From: Mycobacterium sp. 1423905.2 | GTDB taxonomy: Bacteria > Actinomycetota > Actinomycetes > Mycobacteriales > Mycobacteriaceae | Assembly: GCF_001673155.1 (NCBI RefSeq) | Contig: NZ_LZLE01000160.1 | Span: 1 to 42,010 of the forward strand | Reading direction: 5' to 3' | Length of the DNA: 42,010 bases | Shown: in pieces, positions 35,615 to 42,010 of the stretch | How positions within the stretch are numbered: the stretch's first letter is position 1 | How the letters are laid out: each line of letters begins with the position of its first letter | Translations under genes and position numbers: made by a program | Notes under the pieces: generated by a model | What the model was told of the DNA's origin: nothing | The model's database searches: none | What the model saw: only the letters and a program-made list of their open reading frames with translations

Positions 35615-36979
35615 GTGGCCCCCAAGACCTCGCCCGATCTGTTCTCGCAGGTGGTGAACTCCGGCCCCGGATCGTTCCTGGCCAAGCAACTCGGCGTACC
35701 CAAGCCCGAACCGCTGCGCCGGTACAACCCCGGTGACCCGCCGCTGGCCGGGTCGCTGCTGATCGGCGGAGAGGGCAGAGTCGTCGAACCGCTGCGCACA
35801 GCTCTGGATGGGGACTACGACCTGGTCGGCAACAACCTGGGCGGCCGGTGGGCCGACACGTTCGCTGGCCTGGTCTACGACGCCACCGGCATCACGACGC
35901 CGGCCGAGCTCAAGGGCCTGCACGAGTTCTTCACTCCCCTGCTGCGCAACCTCACCCGGTGCGCGCGGGTGGTGGTGGTGGGAACCACCCCCGAAGCGGC
36001 CGGCAGCGCCGACGAGCGCATTGCCCAGCGCGCGCTGGAAGGCTTCACCCGCTCCCTGGCCAAGGAACTGCGCAACGGCAGCACCGTCTCGCTGGTGTAC
36101 CTGTCACCGGAAGCCAAACCGGCCGCCACCGGCCTGGAATCGACGATGCGGTTCATCCTGTCGGGCAAGTCGGCGTACGTCGACGGCCAGGTGTTCCACG
36201 TGGGCGCGGCCGACTCCACACCACCGGCCGACTGGGACCGTCCGCTGGACGGCAAGGTCGCCATCGTGACCGGCGCCGCCCGCGGTATCGGCGCGACGAT
36301 CGCCAAGGTCTTCGCCCGCGACGGCGCCCGAGTGGTGGCCATCGACGTGGAGTCCGCCGAAGAGGCGCTGGCCGAGACCGCCAGCAACGTCGGCGGCACC
36401 CCGCTGTGGCTGGATGTCACCGCGGCGGACGCCGTCGACAAGATCACCGAGCACCTGCGCGACCACCACGGCGGCCGGGCCGACATCCTGGTCAACAACG
36501 CCGGCATCACTCGCGACAAGCTGCTGGTCAACATGGACGACGCCCGCTGGGACTCCGTCCTGGCCGTGAACCTGCTTGCCCCGCAACGGCTCACCGAAGG
36601 CCTGGTCGACAACGGCACCATCGGCGAAGGCGGCCGGGTGATCGGCCTGTCGTCGATGGCCGGTATCTCCGGCAACCGCGGTCAGACCAACTACGCCACC
36701 ACCAAGGCCGGGATGATCGGCCTGACCCAGGCGTTGGCGCCGGTGCTCGGCGAAAAGGGCATCACCATCAACGCCGTCGCGCCGGGATTCATCGAGACCC
36801 AGATGACCGCCGCCATCCCGCTGGCCACCCGCGAGGTCGGCCGCAGGCTGAACTCGCTACTGCAGGGCGGCCAACCGGTCGACGTCGCCGAGACCATCGC
36901 CTACCTGGCCAGCCCGGCGTCGAATGCCGTCACCGGCAACGTCATCCGGGTGTGCGGCCAAGCCATGATGGGCGCGTGA
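35615..36979 (+). CDS. fabG4: High-molecular-weight 3-oxoacyl-CoA/ACP reductase FabG4
   Basis: GTG at 35615 with GGAAGG 7 nt before gives 454 residues, the exact FabG4 length. The N-terminal ~200 residues are a flavodoxin-like, non-catalytic domain. The C-terminal SDR domain has [16 protein letters not shown] (about 215-230), [12 protein letters not shown], catalytic Ser in IGLSSMAG and YATTK. It is an NADH-preferring reductase of 3-ketoacyl-CoA in known homologues. htdX follows with its ATG 5 bp after the stop (a GTG overlaps it), so these make an operon of hydratase plus reductase. Confidence 0.96.
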   Translation: MAPKTSPDLFSQVVNSGPGSFLAKQLGVPKPEPLRRYNPGDPPLAGSLLIGGEGRVVEPLRTALDGDYDLVGNNLGGRWADTFAGLVYDATGITTPAELKGLHEFFTPLLRNLTRCARVVVVGTTPEAAGSADERIAQRALEGFTRSLAKELRNGSTVSLVYLSPEAKPAATGLESTMRFILSGKSAYVDGQVFHVGAADSTPPADWDRPLDGKVAIVTGAARGIGATIAKVFARDGARVVAIDVESAEEALAETASNVGGTPLWLDVTAADAVDKITEHLRDHHGGRADILVNNAGITRDKLLVNMDDARWDSVLAVNLLAPQRLTEGLVDNGTIGEGGRVIGLSSMAGISGNRGQTNYATTKAGMIGLTQALAPVLGEKGITINAVAPGFIETQMTAAIPLATREVGRRLNSLLQGGQPVDVAETIAYLASPASNAVTGNVIRVCGQAMMGA

Positions 36980-36984
36980 TCGTA

Positions 36985-37830
36985 ATGAACCAACCCAGCG
37001 GCTTGCGCAATATGCTGCGCGCGGCGGCCGGGGCGCTTCCCGTGGTGCCCCGCAACGACAAGCTGCCCAACCGGACGGTCAGCGTCGAGGAATTGCCCAT
37101 CGACCAGTCGAATGTGGCGGCGTATGCGGCGGTCACCGGTCTGCGCTTCGGCAACGACGTGCCGCTGACCTACCCATTCGCGTTGACCTTTCCGACCATG
37201 ATGTCACTGGTGACCGGGTTCGACTTCCCTTTCGCCGCAATGGGTTCGGTTCACATGGAAAACCACATCACCCAGTACCGGCCGATCAAGGTCACCGACA
37301 CCGTCGGCGTCAAGGTGCATGCCGAGAACCTGCGCGAGCATCGCAAGGGCCTGCTCGTCGACCTGGTCACCGATGTCAACGTCGGCAATGACACCGCCTG
37401 GCATCAAGTGACCACCTTCCTGCACCAGCAGCGCACCAGCCTGTCCGACGAGCCCAAACCGCCGCCGGCGAAACAACCCAAGCTGCCTCCACCGAGCACT
37501 CTGCTGAAGATCACCCCGGCCCGCATCCGGCGCTACGCCTCGGTCAGCGGCGACCACAACCCGATTCACACCAACCCGGTGGCCGCGAAACTGTTCGGCT
37601 TCCCGACCGTCATCGCCCACGGAATGTTCAGCGCTGCAGCGGTATTGGCCAATATCGAGGCCCGCTTCCCGGACGCGGTGCGGTACTCGGTGCGGTTCGC
37701 CAAACCGGTGGTGTTGCCGGCGTCGGCGGGCCTGTACGTGGAGGAAAAGGGCGGTGGGAATTGGGAGATCGCGCTGCGCCACGCCGCCAAGGGATACCCG
37801 CACCTGACCGGAACGGTCAGCCCGCTATAG
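36985..37830 (+). CDS. htdX: (R)-specific 3-hydroxyacyl hydratase/dehydratase HtdX
   Basis: ATG at 36985 gives 281 residues (HtdX is 280); GTG at 36976, overlapping the fabG4 stop, is an alternative. It is a double hot-dog MaoC-like protein. The C-terminal half has the hydratase-2 motif Y-x3-SGDHNPIH-x-NP (YASVSGDHNPIHTNP, about 180-194) followed by FPTVIAHGMF. It interconverts trans-2-enoyl and (R)-3-hydroxyacyl thioesters, feeding FabG4. Its last 6 bp overlap the convergent CLC gene. Confidence 0.94.
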   Translation: MNQPSGLRNMLRAAAGALPVVPRNDKLPNRTVSVEELPIDQSNVAAYAAVTGLRFGNDVPLTYPFALTFPTMMSLVTGFDFPFAAMGSVHMENHITQYRPIKVTDTVGVKVHAENLREHRKGLLVDLVTDVNVGNDTAWHQVTTFLHQQRTSLSDEPKPPPAKQPKLPPPSTLLKITPARIRRYASVSGDHNPIHTNPVAAKLFGFPTVIAHGMFSAAAVLANIEARFPDAVRYSVRFAKPVVLPASAGLYVEEKGGGNWEIALRHAAKGYPHLTGTVSPL

Positions 37831-39069
37831 CGTCCGCGCGCGCCGCTGGGTGAACGTCTGAAGCCCGTGTGCCGCAGCGGCGGTGACAGCGAAGACGAGC
37901 AACAGCCAAACCGGCGGCCGGGCCAGCTCCCAGACGAACAAGGCCGCCCACAGAGGTGAACCTTGCGTCACCGCAAGCACTCCGGCGGCCCCGGCCAGCG
38001 ACACCGCGGCCACGTGCAGGTGAGTGCCCGCGACGGCGTTGACGGTCAGGATCAACAACGATCCGGCCGCCGCACCGGTGGCCAGTGACGGGGTGAGCAT
38101 GCCCCCCGCACCCCCGGCGCGCAGAAACAGCGCCGTCAGAAGCGGTTTGAGGACCAGTATTACCGCGGCCGCCGACAACGTCATGCCGCTGGCCAGGCTG
38201 ACCGACAAAATGCTCTTGCCGTTGCCGGGCAATTCGGGCCACCAATGCGAGCACACGCCGGTCACTAGCCCGGCGCCGGCCAGCGCGGGCACCAACAGCC
38301 AACTGCGCACCAGCCGCTTGGGCTGGGCGGCCGCCATGACGCGGTGGAACGCCCACCCGGCCGCGAAGGCCAACGGGGCCAGCAGCAACCCGTGCGCGGT
38401 GAGCAAATAGGTCGATTCGACGCTGGGCCAATCCAATTCGGGACGGTCGTGGGTGAGCGGGGAGCCGACGGCGACGGCCAGGCTCGAGCTGAGCAGCGCC
38501 GCACCGACCGCGCGGGGTTGCCAGGTGTGCAGCATGATCCGCAGCGTGAACAGCGCGCCGCCCAGGGGCACCGCATAGACGGCGCCCAGACCGGCTCCGG
38601 CCGCGCAGGCGAGTAAAACCTCGCGGTCGGCGGGTGACATCCGCTTGAGCCAACCTGTCGCGAAATCGGCTAGGGCGGCGGCCAATTGGCGCGGGGCGCC
38701 TTCCCGACCCAACGACGCACCCGAGCCCACCAGCACCACCTGCAGCACGGCGTCCAGACTCCACGACACCCGCGGGATACGTTGCCGACGAGCGATGGTC
38801 GCCGCCAAGGGAGGGACGTCGGCGCGGCGACGCAACAGCCACCAGCCCAGCCCGGCCAGCGCCCCGCCGATCATCGGGCCGACGGCCCGGCGCACCGGGC
38901 TGCTGCCGGTGATGCCATCCAGCAGCGGGCCGAAAGTGTAGTGGTACGTGAGGTGTTCGACCAAGCGCAGCACCGCGGTCGTCGACAGTCCGGCGACCCC
39001 GGCCAGCAATCCGGCGACGATTACCGCGCAGAAGAAGTCGAGATTGCGGGAGGCGGGCGATCCGGCCAC
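37825..39069 (-). CDS. CLC-family transporter with a non-canonical selectivity filter
   Basis: 414 residues, about 10-12 membrane helices, no CBS domains. Two CLC signatures are clear: SLGREGAPRQ (helix F; the gating Glu of GREGP is kept, with an extra Ala) and GGMLTPSLATGA (the GxFxP helix N region, Phe replaced by Leu). The usual GSGIP of helix D, which supplies the chloride-coordinating Ser, is not found; the matching stretch reads RRADVPPLAATIA. The internal proton Glu of antiporters also appears replaced (ALFTLRIML in place of LFIIEEM). It may carry an ion other than chloride. It starts 9 bp after the TetR gene, as one transcript. Confidence 0.85.
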   Translation of the reverse strand: MAGSPASRNLDFFCAVIVAGLLAGVAGLSTTAVLRLVEHLTYHYTFGPLLDGITGSSPVRRAVGPMIGGALAGLGWWLLRRRADVPPLAATIARRQRIPRVSWSLDAVLQVVLVGSGASLGREGAPRQLAAALADFATGWLKRMSPADREVLLACAAGAGLGAVYAVPLGGALFTLRIMLHTWQPRAVGAALLSSSLAVAVGSPLTHDRPELDWPSVESTYLLTAHGLLLAPLAFAAGWAFHRVMAAAQPKRLVRSWLLVPALAGAGLVTGVCSHWWPELPGNGKSILSVSLASGMTLSAAAVILVLKPLLTALFLRAGGAGGMLTPSLATGAAAGSLLILTVNAVAGTHLHVAAVSLAGAAGVLAVTQGSPLWAALFVWELARPPVWLLLVFAVTAAAAHGLQTFTQRRARTL

Positions 39070-39078
39070 CGCACGAAT

Positions 39079-39705
39079 CTAGCCTGTCGCGACGTTGGGT
39101 CCTAGATCCCGATCGGCCGGTGCACCCTTCAGACCGCGCCAGAACAAGTTGATCATCAGTCCGGCGGCCTCGTCGACGTCGGTGTCACCGGTGCTCAGCC
39201 GGTTGGCGATCGCCTCACCGGCGCCCACGAGTGCCACGGCCATCATTTCGTTCTCGGCATCGGGGCGGGGGCTGCGGGTGCCGGCTCGGACCAGCCCCGC
39301 CACCAGTTCGATGATCTGCTCGCGGCCTTCACGCACCGTCGCGGCGAACGCCTGGGAGCTGGTGGCCTGGGTGTACATCACGATCCACGACGCGCGGTTC
39401 TCGTCGATGTAGCGCAAGAACGAACCGATCGTGTTGCGCAGCATCTCTTGTGGGCTGTCGTTGAAGTCGATGTCGGCGCGGATCGCGTCGATGAACCGGG
39501 TCATTTCCCGATTCAGGCAGGCGCCGAACAGATCCTCTTTGGAGCCGTAGTAGAGATACAGCATCGGCTTGGAGATCTGCGCGGCCGCCGCGATCGTGTC
39601 CATCGACGTCTCGTGATAGCCGTTGACCGAGAACATCTGCACGGCGGCGTCGAGCATCTGCTGCTCGCGCACGGCACGCGGTAATCGCTTGCTACCACCT
39701 GCCAT
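39079..39705 (-). CDS. TetR family transcriptional regulator, Rv0238-like
   Basis: 208 residues (Rv0238 is about 204). The helix-turn-helix is at about residues 20-65 (FSVNGYHETSMDTIAAAAQI, then SKPMLYLYYGSKEDLF). The C-terminal domain contains IVMYTQATSSQAFAATVREG and GAGEAIANRLSTGD. A GGAGAGAGG ribosome binding site precedes ATG 39705. The CLC gene follows after 9 bp, so this regulator probably controls it and itself. Rv0238 in M. tuberculosis neighbours the vapBC24 toxin-antitoxin genes rather than a CLC gene. Confidence 0.92.
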   Translation of the reverse strand: MAGGSKRLPRAVREQQMLDAAVQMFSVNGYHETSMDTIAAAAQISKPMLYLYYGSKEDLFGACLNREMTRFIDAIRADIDFNDSPQEMLRNTIGSFLRYIDENRASWIVMYTQATSSQAFAATVREGREQIIELVAGLVRAGTRSPRPDAENEMMAVALVGAGEAIANRLSTGDTDVDEAAGLMINLFWRGLKGAPADRDLGPNVATG

Positions 39706-39772
39706 GGTCGGTGCGCCTCTCTCCCCGTTCAGCTGACTCCAGGGTAAGCAATGCGCCTTCCGGGCACACGCG

Positions 39773-40951
39773 CTAGCGGCCGCACGTGGGGCTGACGTTC
39801 TTCATCCTGGCCACCCGGACCAGCGACGCGTCGACGGCCGGCGCCGGCAGATCCCCGGCGTTGACGGCCTGCTCCAGCCGGTCCAACACGGCAGGAACCT
39901 CTTTGGTGGTGACCCACAAGGCGATGTCGGTGCCGGCCTGCAGGGTGCGCAGCACCGCCTCGGTGACCCCGAACCGGTCGGAGATGGCGGCCATGCTGGA
40001 CAGGTCGTCGCTGAACACCGGGCCGTCGAATGCCGGCCCGCCGTAGCCGGTTCCGGTGCGCAGTAAGTCGACCGCGGCCTTGCTCAGGCTGGCCGGATCG
40101 CTACCGGTGAGTCCGGGCACCTCCATGTGACCGATCATCACCGCGACCGGCGGCTGGGTGACCAGGGTCCGGTAGGGCACCAGGTCGTCGGCCACCAGAT
40201 CGCTCAGCGGCGGGGTGCTGACTCCACCGGTGTGCGAGTCGCCGGACCCGTGACCATGGCCGGGGAAGTGTTTGAGCACCGGCAGCACGCCGGCTTCGCG
40301 CAGCCCCTGCGCGTAGGCACCGGCGTAGGCGGTGACGGTGTCTGGATTCGAGCCGAACGACCGGTCCCCGATCACGCTGTCGGCCGGGGCGTCGGTGACG
40401 TCGACCACGGGGGCGAAGTCGACGGTGATGCCCAGGTTCTTCATCTGCCGGCCGCGCTGTAGGGCCAGGTCGTGCACCTGGGGCGGGGTTTGAGTCTGGC
40501 TGAGCTCACGGGGCGTGGGCCCCCTGCCGTTGAGCAACGACCGCAACCGTGACACCCGGCCGCCCTCTTCGTCGACGCCGACCGCCAATGGCAGCGGACC
40601 TGCGCCGCGGGCGATGTCGGACAGCGGGCCGGGCAACATCGACAGGTCGGTGTCGCTGCCTATCAGGATGCCGCCGACGTGGAAGTCGTTGACGACGGCC
40701 TTGGCGTCGGCGGCGTCGCGCACGCCGACCATGAGCAACTGCGCCAGCTTGTCCCGCAGATTGGGGATGGCCGCCGGAACGGCCGTCGGATCGGCGCACA
40801 CCGTCGGCGCCGGGGCGGCCGCGGGGGCCGGCGTGGTGGGCGACGGGCTGGACCCGGTCGAGGAGGCGCCGGGCCGGGTGCCGCCGTGGCTGCACCCTGC
40901 GATCAGCACCGATGCGGCGGCGAGCAGCGCCAAGGTGCGCGGAGACGGCAT
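39773..40951 (-). CDS. lpqI: Lipoprotein beta-N-acetylglucosaminidase LpqI (GH3, NagZ-like)
   Basis: 392 residues (LpqI is 388). A signal peptide with lipobox LIAGC (Cys at about 20) is followed by a Ser/Thr/Pro/Ala-rich linker to about residue 50. The GH3 domain includes DFAPVVDVTD, the catalytic His loop KHFPGHGHGSGDSHTGG and the nucleophile Asp region VFSDDLSSMAAIS. It removes GlcNAc from peptidoglycan fragments outside the membrane during wall recycling. It is divergent from the small gene at 41059 (107-bp gap) and 67 bp downstream of the start of tetR on the same strand. Confidence 0.95.
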   Translation of the reverse strand: MPSPRTLALLAAASVLIAGCSHGGTRPGASSTGSSPSPTTPAPAAAPAPTVCADPTAVPAAIPNLRDKLAQLLMVGVRDAADAKAVVNDFHVGGILIGSDTDLSMLPGPLSDIARGAGPLPLAVGVDEEGGRVSRLRSLLNGRGPTPRELSQTQTPPQVHDLALQRGRQMKNLGITVDFAPVVDVTDAPADSVIGDRSFGSNPDTVTAYAGAYAQGLREAGVLPVLKHFPGHGHGSGDSHTGGVSTPPLSDLVADDLVPYRTLVTQPPVAVMIGHMEVPGLTGSDPASLSKAAVDLLRTGTGYGGPAFDGPVFSDDLSSMAAISDRFGVTEAVLRTLQAGTDIALWVTTKEVPAVLDRLEQAVNAGDLPAPAVDASLVRVARMKNVSPTCGR

Positions 40952-41058
40952 CCGGACATGCTTGCACGGGAACGGCCGGCCAGCCGATCCGGGGCGTTGG
41001 CTGCCGCGCGCTTATCGCGTCGGGAAGCGGCGAGGGGGTCTTCTGCTAGGTTGGCGCT

Positions 41059-41232
41059 ATGAACCGGATCGTCGCTCCCGCCGCAGCGAGCGTGGTGGTT
41101 GGTCTGTTGCTTGGCGCGGCCGCGATCTTCGGAATCACCTTGATGGTGCAACAGGACACGAAGCCGCCACTCCCCGGGGGCGATCCGTCGTCGTCAGTGC
41201 TTAACCGGGTCGAGTACGGCAACCGTAGCTAG
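41059..41232 (+). CDS. Small secreted or membrane protein, Rv0236A-like (DUF2613)
   Basis: ATG at 41059; 57 residues, the same length as Rv0236A. One hydrophobic segment (VVVGLLLGAAAIFGITLMV, about residues 12-30) follows a short basic start. The exported tail is QQDTKPPLPGGDPSSSVLNR, then VEYGNRS. It is too short for a catalytic function. In mycobacteria it always lies just before aftD, and is probably cotranscribed. A role with the AftD complex would be a guess. Confidence 0.9.
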   Translation: MNRIVAPAAASVVVGLLLGAAAIFGITLMVQQDTKPPLPGGDPSSSVLNRVEYGNRS

Positions 41233-41302
41233 TCCGACAACGCGGGAATCTCCCGCGGAAACGGCATCGAATGCGTGGGTAGCGCCGCTGTCTCGGCGGT
41301 GG

Positions 41303-42010
41303 TTGCTGCTGGTCTCCGCCGTCGCGCTGGTCCTGACGTTCGCCCAGTCGCCCGGACAGATCTCCCCCGACACCAAGCTCGACCTGACCGCCAACCCGCT
41401 GCGCTTCCTGGCCCGCGCGACCAATCTGTGGAGCAGCGACCTGCCGTTCGGCCAGTCGCAGAATCAGGCCTACGGCTACCTGTTTCCGCACGGCACCTTT
41501 TTCCTGGTCGGTCACGCGCTGGGCCTGCCGGGCTGGGTCACCCAGCGGCTGTGGTGGGCGTTGCTGCTGACGGTCGGATTCTGGGGGCTGTTGCGGGTCG
41601 CCGAAGCGCTGGGCATCGGCAGCCCGTCGTCGCGGGTGCTGGGCGCGGCGGCGTTCGCGTTGTCGCCGCGGGTGCTCACCACGCTGGGTTCGATCTCGTC
41701 GGAGACCTTGCCGATGATGCTGGCGCCGTGGGTGCTGCTGCCGACGATTCTCGCGCTGCGCGGGACGACGGACCGGTCGGTGCGCGCCCTGGCCGGCCAG
41801 GCCGGATTGGCCGTGGCGTTGATGGGTGCGGTCAACGCCATCGCGACGCTGGCGGGTTGTTTGCCCGCGGTGATCTGGTGGGCGTGTCACCAGCCGAATC
41901 GGCGGTGGTGGCGGTACACCGCGTGGTGGCTGCTGGCGTTGACGTTGGCGGTGCTGTGGTGGGTGGTGGCGTTGGCCATGCTGCGCGGGGTCAGTCCGCC
42001 GTTTCTGGAT
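41303..42010 (+). CDS. aftD: Alpha-(1->3)-arabinofuranosyltransferase AftD, N-terminal part (cut by the window end)
   Basis: The frame encodes the AftD N-terminus: LTFAQSPGQISPDTKLDLTA, then NPLRFLARATNLWSSDLPFG, FPHGTFFLVGH and GWVTQRLWW. It runs off the window; full AftD has about 1400 residues. It is a GT-C type membrane glycosyltransferase that uses decaprenyl-phosphoarabinose to branch arabinan in arabinogalactan and lipoarabinomannan. The start is a problem: from the in-frame stop at 41141-41143 there is no ATG, GTG or TTG before TTG 41303. Where M. tuberculosis AftD is remembered to begin (VAPLSR), this DNA has GTA at 41279. The real start may be a non-standard codon or a sequence error hides it. 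Confidence 0.88.
   Translation, partial: MLLVSAVALVLTFAQSPGQISPDTKLDLTANPLRFLARATNLWSSDLPFGQSQNQAYGYLFPHGTFFLVGHALGLPGWVTQRLWWALLLTVGFWGLLRVAEALGIGSPSSRVLGAAAFALSPRVLTTLGSISSETLPMMLAPWVLLPTILALRGTTDRSVRALAGQAGLAVALMGAVNAIATLAGCLPAVIWWACHQPNRRWWRYTAWWLLALTLAVLWWVVALAMLRGVSPPFLD

Overview
The window is high-GC DNA from an actinobacterium. Gene content and order match the Rv0236c-Rv0276 region of Mycobacterium tuberculosis read in the opposite direction, so the source is very probably a Mycobacterium. Orthology calls rest on recognising protein sequences and neighbours from memory; no database was searched. No insertion sequence, prophage, CRISPR array, tRNA or rRNA was seen.

Layout, left to right. 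(1) 1-2.8 kb: a near-perfect inverted repeat at the window edge, an unusual cassette (TiaS-like IDDTD protein, small lipoprotein, membrane protein) and an MpaB-type oxygenase. (2) 2.8-12.9 kb: two TetR regulators, a four-TM membrane protein, a glyoxalase-fold protein, and an overlapping catabolic series (alpha/beta hydrolase, 2-hydroxyacid dehydrogenase, double-domain acyl-CoA dehydrogenase FadE6) facing an acyl-CoA synthetase (FadD2) with a charged tail; then a LigD-type polymerase. (3) 12.9-16.1 kb: a Tat lipoprotein binding protein of the FecB2 type, 5-oxoprolinase subunits PxpB and PxpC, and an AAC(2') acetyltransferase. (4) 16.3-24.7 kb: a compact nitrate/nitrite assimilation block with two tandem NarK transporters, the NnaR-type regulator, a sirohydrochlorin chelatase, NirD and NirB. 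A phased 27-bp motif lies upstream of both the first narK and nirB. (5) 24.9-30.2 kb: a heat-shock Hsp20 gene with an ECF-sigma/HAIR-like promoter, an isocitrate lyase/PEP mutase family enzyme, and the succinate dehydrogenase 1 operon. (6) 30.2-37.8 kb: a flavin reductase and a 2-oxoglutarate oxygenase, then fadE5, fadA2, fabG4 and htdX. These last four supply dehydrogenase, thiolase, ketoreductase and hydratase activities for fatty acyl-CoA turnover. A SigF-type promoter and an intrinsic terminator between fadE5 and fadA2 mark the small RNA F6. (7) 37.8-42 kb: a TetR-CLC transporter pair, the GH3 lipoprotein LpqI, a small DUF2613-like protein, and the start of the arabinosyltransferase gene aftD, cut by the window end.

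Compared with M. tuberculosis gene order as remembered, several genes are absent here: oplA-Rv0268c, cobU-cobQ1-PPE2-Rv0257, Rv0246 and vapBC24. Others are extra: a 2-hydroxyacid dehydrogenase, a second narK beside the first, a 2OG oxygenase and a CLC protein. The most interesting unexplained signals are the shared TTACY-N4-RGTAW palindrome at fadE5 and fadA2/fabG4, the phased nitrate motif, the non-canonical CLC protein, the TiaS-like cassette and the possible missing start codon of aftD.
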